From: Pseudonocardiales bacterium | GTDB lineage: Bacteria > Actinomycetota > Actinomycetes > Mycobacteriales > Jatrophihabitantaceae | NCBI GenBank assembly: GCA_030840295.1 | Contig: JAVEET010000353.1 | Coordinates: 1 to 39,173, forward strand | Length of the DNA stretch: 39,173 bases | Direction of reading: 5' to 3' | Shown: positions 16,105 to 24,743 of the stretch, piece after piece | How the letters are laid out: each line of letters opens with the position of its first letter | Position numbering within the stretch: position 1 is the first letter of the stretch | The notes under the pieces: generated by a model | What the model was told of the DNA's origin: nothing | Database searches by the model: none | Seen by the model: the letters and a program-made list of their open reading frames with translations, nothing else | Translations under genes and position numbers: made by a program

Positions 16105-17665
16105 TTTCCGTCTCTGGGTCGCCTCGCCCTCGGCCCGACTGCTGGCACCGGCATTGGTGATCGCTCTGGTTGCGATCGCGACAGCGGTGTACCTCTCGCC
16201 GACCGGCTCGGGCGGTCTGGGTGGTACGAAGGCGGCCGCGGCGGTGCCGGCACCGCTGAGCAGTCCGGCCGGCTCGAGCGCCACAACGCCTGGCGGCTCG
16301 TCTTCGGCAACGACCAGACCTACCGGCAAGCCGACCACCAAACCGACCAAAGGCATCACCCGACCCGGGACGGCGAGTATCAACCGGTCACTGTCGAAGA
16401 CCCAGATCATCCGGCAGTACCTGGGTGGCTCGTCAGGTTCTCATTCGACGTCGACCTCGGCGTCCGCGAGCCCGACGGTCACCGATCTGGCCAAGCACTG
16501 CTGGGATTTTCATTGGCAGCAGGACGCCCAAACCGCATATGTGGCCAACCTGTCCGATCCCGACGGCCTGGACGGCGACCCGGGCCCCTACAACGGTGAC
16601 GGACTCGCGTGCACCGAATTGCCGAGGGATCCCAACCGGGCGGCGTCTACTCCGGTCGCCGCGTACGTCGCTCCCAAGCCGTCTGCAGGCACTAAGGAAC
16701 TACTGGCGTCTCCGAAGCTGAACTACTTCGGCGTGGCCCAGGACGGACTGCCGAACTCCACCCCGATGTATGACACCCTCGACACCCAGTTGGGCAAGGC
16801 TCCCAGTGCCGTCGAATGGTTCACCGGTTGGGACACTGACTATGATCCTTCGCGCGCGACAGAGGCCTGGAATCGCGGTGCTCTGCCGGTGATGACGTGG
16901 GTTTCCAAGCAGGAGGACAAGAACTCCACGATTCCGGCCGCTGATTACAGCTTGACCAACGTCCTGGCCGGGAAATGGGACGACTACCTTTACAAGTACG
17001 CTGGTGACATCGTCCGGGCCGACCTTCCGTTGGTCATCCGGTTCGACCATGAGATGAACGGCAACTGGTACCCATGGGCGGCCGGTCAGACCGCTTGGAA
17101 CAACTCGCCGGCCAAGTACGTCCAGGCCTGGCAGTACGTCTGGAACATCTTCCAGAAGGTCGGTGCCAACAAGGACGTGATCTGGCTGTGGTCGCCCGGC
17201 CGCATCGACAATGTCAAGGCCGGCACTGCCGGAAACAGCGATATCGCGGCTGACTATCCGGGCGATGACTACGTCGACTGGGTCGGGGCCACCGTCTATC
17301 TGCGCACGTCCAAGATCAAGACGGACTACCCCACCAGCTTCGGCCAGACCGTCAGCAAGATCAGGTCGTTCACCAACAAACCGCTGTTCTTCGCCGAGAT
17401 CGGCGCTATCCAGACCGACGGTGCCACCGATGTCACCGCAATCAAGACCCAGTGGATCAGCAACACGATCGCCGGCCTCCTGTCCGATCCGAGTGTGGTG
17501 GGCTTCGTATGGTTCAACAACATCGCGACCACCACTGCCAACGGCGCACCGATCACCAACGACTGGCGGTACAACTCATCCCCGGATGCCTTGGCGGCAT
17601 TCAAGACCGCCATCACCGATTCGCGATTCTCCGCGGGCGTCATGCCTGATTCCAAGAAGGGATAG
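16088..17665 (+). CDS. Excalibur domain fused to a GH26 glycoside hydrolase
   Basis: A 525-residue surface protein. A signal anchor (about 17-36) leads to a Ser/Thr/Pro/Gly-rich linker (about 37-130). Then comes an Excalibur-like module (about 138-178: CWDF, QDAQTAYVAN, LDGDPGPYNGDGLAC), a small Ca-binding, Cys-paired unit usually found in secreted actinobacterial and bacillar proteins. The GH26 barrel (about 208-525) has IRFDHEMNGNWYPW (317-330) with acid/base E322, WLWSPG (366-371), and FFAEIGA (434-440) with nucleophile E437. Inside a synthase operon it may cut or release the polymer as BcsZ or AlgL do elsewhere; that is inference. The ATG at 16088 has TGGAG nine bases upstream and lies inside the end of the synthase gene, a sign of coupling. 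Confidence 0.88.
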   Translation: MRFSSDFRLWVASPSARLLAPALVIALVAIATAVYLSPTGSGGLGGTKAAAAVPAPLSSPAGSSATTPGGSSSATTRPTGKPTTKPTKGITRPGTASINRSLSKTQIIRQYLGGSSGSHSTSTSASASPTVTDLAKHCWDFHWQQDAQTAYVANLSDPDGLDGDPGPYNGDGLACTELPRDPNRAASTPVAAYVAPKPSAGTKELLASPKLNYFGVAQDGLPNSTPMYDTLDTQLGKAPSAVEWFTGWDTDYDPSRATEAWNRGALPVMTWVSKQEDKNSTIPAADYSLTNVLAGKWDDYLYKYAGDIVRADLPLVIRFDHEMNGNWYPWAAGQTAWNNSPAKYVQAWQYVWNIFQKVGANKDVIWLWSPGRIDNVKAGTAGNSDIAADYPGDDYVDWVGATVYLRTSKIKTDYPTSFGQTVSKIRSFTNKPLFFAEIGAIQTDGATDVTAIKTQWISNTIAGLLSDPSVVGFVWFNNIATTTANGAPITNDWRYNSSPDALAAFKTAITDSRFSAGVMPDSKKG

Positions 17666-17669
17666 TGCA

Positions 17670-18968
17670 ATGAAATTGACCGTCATCGGTACCGGCTACC
17701 TCGGTGCTACGCACGCCGCGGCCATGGCTGAGCTGGGCCACGATGTTCTCGGGATCGACGTCGACATCAGCAAGGTGGCTCGGCTCAATGCCGGCGAGGT
17801 GCCGTTCTTCGAACCGGGTTTGCCCGAGCTCCTGCAACGTAACCTGGCCGCCGGGCGGCTGCGATTCACGACCTCCTATCCCGAGATCGGCGAGTTCGGC
17901 GAGGTTCACTTCATCTGCGTCGGAACCCCGCAGAAGCAAGGCGAATTCGCCGCCGACCTGACCTACGTCGATGGCGCGGTGCAGGCCTTGCTTGCGGTGC
18001 TGAAGGCCGGTTCGCTGGTCGTCGGTAAATCCACGGTTCCGGCGGGCACTGCTGCCCGTCTCGCGGTGGACATCGAGGCCGCAGGCGCGGATCTGGTGTG
18101 GAACCCCGAGTTTCTGCGGGAGGGCTTCGCGGTCGAGGACACTCTGCGCCCGGACCGGATCGTAATGGGCGTTGCCGACGACCGAGCGGCCAAGGTGATG
18201 AGCGAGGTCTATCAGCAGATCTTGGAAACCGGGACGCCGCTCATAGTGACCGATTTCGCGACGGCGGAACTGGTCAAAGTCGCCGCCAACTCCTTCCTGG
18301 CCACCAAGATCTCCTTCATCAACGCGATGGCCGAAATCTGCGAGCACACCGGCGCGGACGTGACCCAGCTGGCGGCGGCGCTGTCCCACGACGAGCGGAT
18401 AGGCGGCAAGTTCCTGCACGCCGGTCTCGGATTCGGCGGCGGCTGCCTACCCAAGGACATCCGGGCCTTCATGGCCAGGGCCGAGGAGTTGGGCGTCGAC
18501 CAGGCCGTGAAGTTCCTCAAGGAGATCGACGCGATCAACATGCGCCGCCGGTCCCGGATGGTGGACCTGGCCAGGGAACTCTGCAACGGCTCGCTGGCCG
18601 GTATGCGGGTCGGAGTGTTGGGGGCCGCCTTCAAGCCCAACAGCGATGACATCAGGGACTCCCCGGCCCTGGACGTCGCGGTGGCGATTCAGCGCGAGGG
18701 TGCGGCGGTCCGCGTCTATGACCCTCAGGCCATGGCCAACGCCCGCGACAGGTTTCCGATGCTGGCCTATTCGCCGTCCACGATCGATGCCTGCGCCGAT
18801 GCCGATGTGGTCCTGCACCTGACCGAGTGGGCCGAGTTCCGCAGCATGCACCCCTCAGTGCTGGATGCCGTTGTCCGGCAGCGCAATATCGTCGACGGGC
18901 GTAACGCGCTCGATCGGGAACTGTGGCGGGCCGAGGGTTGGGTCTACCGCGCGCTGGGTCGACAGTAG
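17670..18968 (+). CDS. ugd: UDP-glucose 6-dehydrogenase
   Basis: A 432-residue cytoplasmic enzyme of the UDP-glucose/GDP-mannose dehydrogenase family, oxidising UDP-glucose to UDP-glucuronate with two NAD+. It shows the N-terminal NAD-binding GTGYLG (7-12), FICVGTPQ, the STVPAGT segment, NPEFLREG, the central helix region with catalytic Cys259 in GGGCLPKD, and the C-terminal GAAFKPNSDDIRDSPAL UDP-binding segment. Length and motifs are standard. GDP-mannose or UDP-ManNAc dehydrogenases share the fold, but NPEFLREG and the overall length fit Ugd best. It starts four bases after the GH26 stop, so it is the last gene of the operon and likely supplies the precursor of the polymer. Confidence 0.92.
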   Translation: MKLTVIGTGYLGATHAAAMAELGHDVLGIDVDISKVARLNAGEVPFFEPGLPELLQRNLAAGRLRFTTSYPEIGEFGEVHFICVGTPQKQGEFAADLTYVDGAVQALLAVLKAGSLVVGKSTVPAGTAARLAVDIEAAGADLVWNPEFLREGFAVEDTLRPDRIVMGVADDRAAKVMSEVYQQILETGTPLIVTDFATAELVKVAANSFLATKISFINAMAEICEHTGADVTQLAAALSHDERIGGKFLHAGLGFGGGCLPKDIRAFMARAEELGVDQAVKFLKEIDAINMRRRSRMVDLARELCNGSLAGMRVGVLGAAFKPNSDDIRDSPALDVAVAIQREGAAVRVYDPQAMANARDRFPMLAYSPSTIDACADADVVLHLTEWAEFRSMHPSVLDAVVRQRNIVDGRNALDRELWRAEGWVYRALGRQ

Positions 18969-18990
18969 CGGCGGCTGGCAAGATGGATTC

Positions 18991-19410
18991 ATGGCATCAC
19001 CGGTGGACGCACAACTGATTCTCGCGGACGCCGCTCAGGCGGTGGGCGGCAAGGTCAGCATGCTCGGTGCGGGGTGGTCGGTGACTGGGTCCCCGACCGC
19101 TCCGCAGGCCGTGGTGGGGCTGATCAAGGTGCCCTGGGACCGCGCCAACGAGAAGCTACCGCTGCACCTGCAACTGGTCGATGCCGATGGAAAGCCGATT
19201 GCCCTGACCGGACCGGATGGTTTGGCCGAGCAGCTCATCGAATTCAACGCGACGGTGGAGGTGGGTCGGCCGCCTGGTCTCACCGCCGGGACGCCGATCG
19301 ATTCCAGCTTCACCGTGAATGTCCAGCCACTGCCCTTGCCGGCCGGCCGGTACACCTGGCGCCTCGATATCGCCGGAGACGTGATCGCGACGAGCTTTCA
19401 GGTGACCTGA
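18991..19410 (+). CDS. Conserved actinobacterial protein, DUF6941-like
   Basis: A 139-residue soluble protein without signal peptide. The N-terminal AQLILADAAQAVGGKVSMLGAGW, the middle VPWDRANEKLPLHLQLVDADG, and the C-terminal NVQPLPLPAGRYTWRLDI match from memory a widespread small beta-rich actinobacterial family now called DUF6941. No function is known. The ATG at 18991 is the first that fits the family and lies 22 bases after ugd. It may be read from the same transcript, though it has housekeeping character rather than an evident polysaccharide role. A tandem duplication straddles its stop codon. Confidence 0.75.
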   Translation: MASPVDAQLILADAAQAVGGKVSMLGAGWSVTGSPTAPQAVVGLIKVPWDRANEKLPLHLQLVDADGKPIALTGPDGLAEQLIEFNATVEVGRPPGLTAGTPIDSSFTVNVQPLPLPAGRYTWRLDIAGDVIATSFQVT

Positions 19411-19429
19411 CCTTTCAGGTGAGCTGACC
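19396..19429 (+). repeat. 17-bp tandem duplication across a stop codon
   Basis: TTTCAGGTGACCTGACC (19396-19412) is followed at once by TTTCAGGTGAGCTGACC (19413-19429), 16 of 17 bases identical. The first copy contains the TGA of the preceding gene. The second copy can fold as CAGGT-GAGCTG-ACCTG. It may be a slippage product that also provides a weak terminator. A 10-bp perfect palindrome CGGCTAGCCG follows at 19444-19453, before the tricorn gene, and could be an operator. Confidence 0.7.
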
Positions 19430-19509
19430 TGGTGCCCAACTGGCGGCTAGCCGTCAAAAGGGGCAATCTGCTTGCAACCGGGCTCGGCAAGTTATTAAGG
19501 TTTTGCTTC

Positions 19510-22500
19510 ATGACTTCCGCAACGGGGTACCTCCGCTATCCGCACGTCCAGGGCGAGCAGGTTGTCTTCACGGCAGAGGATGATGTCTGGCTCGCCCCGG
19601 TTTCCGGCGGCCGCGCAAGCCGACTCACCTCCGACTCGGTGGCGGTAGCCAGGCCGCGACTCTCCCCGGACGGCTCGACCGTGGCGTGGCTGTCCCGCAG
19701 GCGGGGCGAGCCGGAGGTGTTCGCGATGCCGGTGGCCGGTGGCGTGCCGCAGCAGCTCACCTTCTTCGGCAATGAGAGCACCCGGATCGACGGCTTCGCC
19801 CCAGACGGTCGGCTGGTCGTGCTCAGCGCCGGCAATCAACCGTTCCGGTCTCGGACCTGGGCCTATGCGATCCCGCTGGCCGAGTCAGGCGGGAACCAAC
19901 CCGCAGTCGGGGAACCCGAACTACTCCCGTACGGGCCGGTGAATGCCGTGGCGCTGTCGGGTTCGGGGCCTGTCGTGGTGGGCTCTGGCTACCTCCGTGA
20001 CTACGCCTATTGGAAGCGATACCGCGGTGGAACGGCCGGCCGGCTGTGGACGAGCCCGGACGGCAATGCCGATTTCGCTGAGTTCCTAGGCGAGCTGGCC
20101 GGACCGAAGACGCATCCGACCTGGCTCGACGGACGGTTGGCGTTCCTCGCAGATTTCGAGGGCCATGGAAATGTCTATTCGGTTGCCGCCGATGGTTCCA
20201 AGCTGCGCCGCCACAGCGACCACAGCCAGTTCTACGCGCGGCAGCTCGCAGGCGACGGCTCGAGGGTGGTCTATCAGCACGCCGGCGAGATCTGGATGCT
20301 CGGCGGTGCAGAACCGGCGCTGGCGCCGGACTCCCGGCCGCACCGGCTGGACATCTCCCTCGGCAGCACCCGGTCGGGCCGGGACCGGCACCGCATCGAC
20401 GCCGCAAAGAGCCTCGGTGCCCTGAGTGTCGACCGCACCGGCCGAGCCTCGGCGGTGGAGGTCCGCGGAAAGATCGTGTGGCTGACCCACCGCAACGGAC
20501 CCGCCCCGGCCATGGCCGCCACCGAAGGCGTCCGCCACCGACTTCCCGTCGTGTTGGCTACCTCCCCGTCGACCGAAGCTGCTTCGGTGGCCTACGTGAC
20601 CGATGCCCAGGGTGCCGATGGCATCGAGATTGCCTCGGGCCCGTATGAGCACCGGCGGTACGGCACCGGTCAGATCGGTCGGGTGCTTGAGCTGGTGGCC
20701 AGCCCGGACGGCCAGACGCTGGCTTTCGCCACCCATGACGGCCGCCTGCTCACCATGGCCGTGAGCGATGGTGACATCACCGAGATCGAGCGAAACGAGA
20801 AGGGCGAGCCCACCGGCCTGGCCTTCTCGCCCGATTCGCGGTGGCTGGCCTACTCCGCCGCCGAGGGAGCCGAGAGACTCAGATCCATCAGGCTGGCCGA
20901 CCTCGGCTCGGGTGCCATCGCGCCGGTGACCACCGCCCGATTCCTCGACTCCGACCCGTCGTTCAGCCCGGACGGCAAGTACCTGTATTTCCTCTCGGCC
21001 CGGACCTTCGATCCGGTGTATGACGCCCATGTCTTCGACCTGGCGTTTCCGCTGGCCACCCGTCCTTACCTGGTGACGCTGGCCGCTGACACGCCATCAC
21101 CCTTCGCCCCCGAAATCGAGGGTCAGGAGCTCGACGGCCCGGGTGCGGATACCGGCACGCCAGCGGCACCGCAGGCCTCGCAACCGGAGCCGTCCGGGTC
21201 GGGCGGGCCGGCCACGGCCGACCTGCGCATCGACCTGCGCATCGACCTGCGCATCGACCTGGCGGGCATCGCCCACCGGGTCGTGGCTTTCCCGGTGGCC
21301 GCGGGCCGGCTCGGGGAGCTGATGCCCGCCAAGGGCGGCGTGATCTGGACCGACTCGCCGATTTCGGGCGAGCTGGGGGAGTCCCGTAACCCCGGTGACG
21401 ACATCCGCCCGTCTCTGCAGAGGTGGGATTTCGGCAAGCGCCGGCAGCTCGAACTGGCGACCCGGGTGGACCAGGTGGAGATCTCCGGAGACGGCACGAA
21501 GCTCGTCGTCCGGGACGGCGAGGCCGTCAAGGTCGTGCCTGCCGACCACAAGCCGGCCGAGGACGGATCCGAGAGCCATGACGTCGACCTCTCCCGCATC
21601 CGGCTCACCGTCGACCCGCCCGCCGAATGGGCGCAGATGCTCGACGAGACCGGGCGGTTGATGCGCGACCATTTCTGGACCCCGGACATGTCCGGACTCG
21701 ACTGGGACGGCGCGGTCGACAAGTACCGGCCGCTGGTCGACCGGATAACCACCCGGGACGATCTGTCTGATCTGCTGTGGGAGGTCAATGGCGAAACCGG
21801 CTCGTCGCATGCCTACGAGACCCCGCCGCCGAAGGAGCTCGACGACGCGCTCAAGCCGGCCTTTCTGGGAGCCGACCTGGCTCGTGACGGTGCCGGCCGC
21901 TGGGTGATCGAGCGCATTCTGGCCGGTGACAACTCCGCTATCGCCGCTCGATCACCGCTGACCGCCCCAGGTGTTTCGGCTCGGGTGGGCGACGTGGTCG
22001 TGGCCGTCAACGGCCAACGTCTGGGCGGCGGGCCGTCCGGGCCAGGTCCGGCGGAACTACTACTCGGCACCGCCGACAAGCCGGTCGAACTGCGGCTGGC
22101 CCGTGCTGATGCCGAGCATCTGGTGGCCGTGGTCCCGCTGTCGACCGAGGTCGAATTGCGTTACCTCGATTGGGTTTCCGGTCGGCGCGCAATCGTTCAC
22201 GAGCAGACCGGCAGACGCGTCGGCTACGTCCACATCCCCGACATGGTCTCCAGCGGCTGGGCCGCGTTGCACCGAGATCTCGCGGTGGAGATGGATCGGG
22301 ACGCCCTTATCGTCGACACCCGGGACAACCGCGGTGGGCACACCTCCGAGCTGGTCATCGAGAAGCTCGTACGCCGGGTCATCGGCTGGGGGACGAACCG
22401 CCATTACCCGAGTACGTCCTACCCGTCCTCGGCACCGCGTGGGCCGATCGTCTCGATCGCCAACGAGTGGGCCGGATCCGACGGGGACATCGTGAACGCC

Positions 22501-22842
22501 GCATTCCAGGCGCTCGGGTTGGGGCCGGTGATCGGCACCCGGACCTGGGGCGGCGTGATCGGTATCGACGGCAAGTACCGCCTGGTCGACGGCACCTCGG
22601 TGACCCAACCCCGTTATGCCTTCTGGTTCGAGAAGTTCGGCTGGGACGTCGAGAACCACGGTGTCGATCCGGATATCGTGGTCGAGTACCCGCCGCACGC
22701 CTGGGCCCGCGGCGAGGATCCGCAGTTGAGTGCCGCTATCGAACGGGTCATGGCCGAGCTGCAGTCACGCCCGGCCCCCGCCCGTCCCGACCTCAGCCGG
22801 CGTCCCTCACTGGCGATCGCGCCGCTGCCGCCACGACCGTGA
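19510..22842 (+). CDS. Tricorn-type protease
   Basis: A 1110-residue cytoplasmic protease of the tricorn family. The N-terminal two thirds are two beta-propellers, with WD-like blades such as PRLSPDGSTVAWLSRR, SPDGQTLAF, FSPDSRWLAYS and FSPDGKYLYFLS. A Pro/Gly/Ala-rich linker and an acidic repeat near 570-585 follow. Then come the C1 domain, a PDZ domain (about 775-880) and the C2 peptidase S41-like core. The catalytic residues seem intact: S766-H767 (in GSSHAYE), nucleophile S990 in NEWAGSDGD, and E1048 in VENHGVDPD. Tricorn trims peptides, often downstream of the proteasome, which actinobacteria also have. The ATG at 19510 has AAGG nine bases upstream; the in-frame ATG at 19432 adds 26 residues. 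No peptidase partner lies beside it. Confidence 0.93.
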   Translation: MTSATGYLRYPHVQGEQVVFTAEDDVWLAPVSGGRASRLTSDSVAVARPRLSPDGSTVAWLSRRRGEPEVFAMPVAGGVPQQLTFFGNESTRIDGFAPDGRLVVLSAGNQPFRSRTWAYAIPLAESGGNQPAVGEPELLPYGPVNAVALSGSGPVVVGSGYLRDYAYWKRYRGGTAGRLWTSPDGNADFAEFLGELAGPKTHPTWLDGRLAFLADFEGHGNVYSVAADGSKLRRHSDHSQFYARQLAGDGSRVVYQHAGEIWMLGGAEPALAPDSRPHRLDISLGSTRSGRDRHRIDAAKSLGALSVDRTGRASAVEVRGKIVWLTHRNGPAPAMAATEGVRHRLPVVLATSPSTEAASVAYVTDAQGADGIEIASGPYEHRRYGTGQIGRVLELVASPDGQTLAFATHDGRLLTMAVSDGDITEIERNEKGEPTGLAFSPDSRWLAYSAAEGAERLRSIRLADLGSGAIAPVTTARFLDSDPSFSPDGKYLYFLSARTFDPVYDAHVFDLAFPLATRPYLVTLAADTPSPFAPEIEGQELDGPGADTGTPAAPQASQPEPSGSGGPATADLRIDLRIDLRIDLAGIAHRVVAFPVAAGRLGELMPAKGGVIWTDSPISGELGESRNPGDDIRPSLQRWDFGKRRQLELATRVDQVEISGDGTKLVVRDGEAVKVVPADHKPAEDGSESHDVDLSRIRLTVDPPAEWAQMLDETGRLMRDHFWTPDMSGLDWDGAVDKYRPLVDRITTRDDLSDLLWEVNGETGSSHAYETPPPKELDDALKPAFLGADLARDGAGRWVIERILAGDNSAIAARSPLTAPGVSARVGDVVVAVNGQRLGGGPSGPGPAELLLGTADKPVELRLARADAEHLVAVVPLSTEVELRYLDWVSGRRAIVHEQTGRRVGYVHIPDMVSSGWAALHRDLAVEMDRDALIVDTRDNRGGHTSELVIEKLVRRVIGWGTNRHYPSTSYPSSAPRGPIVSIANEWAGSDGDIVNAAFQALGLGPVIGTRTWGGVIGIDGKYRLVDGTSVTQPRYAFWFEKFGWDVENHGVDPDIVVEYPPHAWARGEDPQLSAAIERVMAELQSRPAPARPDLSRRPSLAIAPLPPRP
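21220..21255 (+). repeat. Three exact 12-bp tandem repeats inside the tricorn gene
   Basis: GACCTGCGCATC occurs three times without a gap, encoding DLRI three times, and a fourth partial unit (DLAGI) follows. It lies at the junction of the linker and the next propeller strand. Being in frame, it adds residues without breaking the gene and looks like replication slippage. Confidence 0.9.
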
Positions 22843-22935
22843 GGCCCCGGCTGTGTCGGTGACGGCCTCGGCGAGCCGGATGCGTAGCTGAGCAGTCGGT
22901 CGGGTGCGGTGGTCCGGCCGGGCAGCGGCGACCGG

Positions 22936-23066
22936 TAGACTTGAGTTATTCATGTCGGCGCGACTTCGCCTAAGAGAAGTGCGCTGGGCTCGTTTCACCT
23001 AGATCGCCCTGGCCGCATCGGCCGTCAATCGGGCCGATCGCCGAGACGCGCCAACGTCTCGAGGGA
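22936..23066 (+). promoter_or_regulatory. Promoter and structured 5' leader of the RNA helicase gene
   Basis: TAGACT (22936-22941) is a likely -10 element. Downstream, GCGC-g-ACTTC (22958-22967) pairs with GAAGT-GCGC (22976-22984) around an 8-base loop, and GAGACG (23043-23048) pairs with CGTCTC (23055-23060). The second stem ends directly against the ribosome binding site GAGGGA (23061-23066). The leader would be about 125 bases. Long structured leaders are known on cold-induced helicase mRNAs, so autoregulation or cold control is plausible here. Confidence 0.45.
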
Positions 23067-23072
23067 ATTTTC

Positions 23073-24722
23073 TTGTCTTCGTATGCCCAGCGGCCATCTG
23101 CTGCTGCCCGTAACTCCAGCTCCTACAACTCCACCAGCCGTAGCTCAGCAAGCCGTACCTCAGGAAGCCGTAGCGCCACCACCCGCACCTCTGGCAGTAG
23201 CGGTTACGCACCGCGCAAGGCCCGTCCGGCCAAGTCATTCGCGCCGAAGGCCAGTCGCGGCCCGTTCGATGACCTGCCCATGACGATCATCGACCCCGAC
23301 AACCTGCCCAGCTTCGCCGACATCGGTCTGCCCAAGGCGCTCGTGCAGGGACTGACCAGGTCCGGAATCACCGAACCGTTCCCGGTGCAGGCCGCCACCA
23401 TCCCGGATGCGCTCACCGGTCGCGATGTCCTCGGCCGGGCCGCCACCGGGGCTGGCAAGACGCTCGCGTTCGGGCTGCCGATGATTGCCCGGCTGACCGG
23501 TTCGCCGACCTCGCCCCGCAAGCCGCATGCGCTGATCCTGGTGCCGACCCGTGAACTCGCCATGCAGGTGGTCGACAGCCTCGCTCCGCTCGCTCAGGCC
23601 AACGATCTCTCGCTCCGGCTGGTCGCCGGCGGACTGCCGATCCACAAGCAGATTCAGGGACTGGTCCGCGGCACCGACATCGTGGTGGCAACGCCGGGCC
23701 GGCTCATCGACCTCATCGAGCGGCGGGCTTGCGATCTGTCGAACGTTCAGATCACCGTGCTGGACGAGGCCGATCACATGGCGGATCTCGGATTCCTGCC
23801 GGTGGTCCGCCGGATCCTCGACATGACCCCGGCCGGGGGGCAGCGCTTGCTGTTCTCTGCGACCCTCGACGGTGACGTCGCATCCCTCGTCACCGAGTAC
23901 CTCGTCGATCCGGCCATCAAGGCACTCGCGCCGGCGGCGGCCACGGTCGACACCATGGCCCACCACGTGTTTCGGATGCCGATGTCGTCCAAATGGCAGG
24001 TGATCACTCAGATCGCCGCCCGCGAGGGCCGCACCATTCTGTTCGTCCGGACGAAGTTCGGCGCCGAGCGGCTCGCCGACAACCTGATGCGGGCGGGCGT
24101 TGCGGCCGCGGCCCTGCACGGTGGCCGGACCCAGGCCCAGCGGACCAAGGCGCTCAACGGCTTCAAGAACGGCTCCGTCACCGCGCTGGTCGCGACGGAT
24201 GTTGCCGCCCGCGGCATCCACGTCGACGATGTGACGCTCGTGCTGCATGTCGATCCGCCGGCCGATCCCAAGGATTACCTGCACCGCTCAGGCCGGACCG
24301 CACGGGCCGGCGAATCGGGAATGGTCGTCACGATCACCACGCCCAATGAGGAGCGCACCGTCCGCAGCCTGCTGCTGGCGGCCGGAGTTCAGCCGAACCA
24401 GCGCGATGTCTACCCGGGCGATCCCGCCATGTTCGCCGTGACCGGCGCTCGGGAACCGTCCGGCGTCCCGGTCATTGAGCCGGTTCGTTCCGGTTCTTCC
24501 CGCGAGCGGGGCGGTTACGAGCGGGGCGGTTACGAGCGCGGTCGTGGTGAGCGGTCTTGGCGCGACAAGCCCGCCCGAGCTGGTCAGCCTCGCCAGGACC
24601 GTCCGTCGGCCGGTAAGCCGCGCACCGATAAGCCAGGCCATGTTCGCGGAGACGTCAGGTCGGTCCGCCCGTCCGGTCGGGGCGCCGGCGCTCATTCGGC
24701 GCCGGGCCGTTCACTCGGCTAG
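23073..24722 (+). CDS. DEAD-box RNA helicase
   Basis: A 549-residue ATP-dependent RNA helicase. A Ser/Arg/Thr-rich disordered N-terminus (about 1-65) precedes the two RecA domains. The Q-motif region is FADIGLPKALVQGLTRSGITEPFPVQ; motif I is ATGAGKT (124-130), Ia PTREL, Ib TPGR, II DEAD (231-234), III SAT. In the second domain are LFVRTKFGAE, TDVAARGIHVDDV and HRSGRTARAG. A basic Arg/Gly-rich tail (about 465-549, with repeated RGGYE) probably binds RNA. It resembles RhlE/DeaD proteins that unwind rRNA and mRNA in the cold. The start is TTG 23073, seven bases after GAGGGA. ATGAGKT replaces the more usual TGSGKT but keeps the essential GKT. Confidence 0.93.
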   Translation: MSSYAQRPSAAARNSSSYNSTSRSSASRTSGSRSATTRTSGSSGYAPRKARPAKSFAPKASRGPFDDLPMTIIDPDNLPSFADIGLPKALVQGLTRSGITEPFPVQAATIPDALTGRDVLGRAATGAGKTLAFGLPMIARLTGSPTSPRKPHALILVPTRELAMQVVDSLAPLAQANDLSLRLVAGGLPIHKQIQGLVRGTDIVVATPGRLIDLIERRACDLSNVQITVLDEADHMADLGFLPVVRRILDMTPAGGQRLLFSATLDGDVASLVTEYLVDPAIKALAPAAATVDTMAHHVFRMPMSSKWQVITQIAAREGRTILFVRTKFGAERLADNLMRAGVAAAALHGGRTQAQRTKALNGFKNGSVTALVATDVAARGIHVDDVTLVLHVDPPADPKDYLHRSGRTARAGESGMVVTITTPNEERTVRSLLLAAGVQPNQRDVYPGDPAMFAVTGAREPSGVPVIEPVRSGSSRERGGYERGGYERGRGERSWRDKPARAGQPRQDRPSAGKPRTDKPGHVRGDVRSVRPSGRGAGAHSAPGRSLG

Positions 24723-24743
24723 CGGATGTGATGATGTGCGGTG

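Noticed and set aside
14617-18968. Naming the GT2 gene hasA and calling the product hyaluronan
   Set aside because: The motifs show a processive GT2 synthase but do not fix the sugars. Ugd nearby only makes glucuronate likely.
19470-19500. TTGCAA with TTATTA/TATTAA as a promoter for tricorn
   Set aside because: The spacing is only 14-15 bases and the -10 would fall next to the ribosome binding site, so the signals are not credible together.
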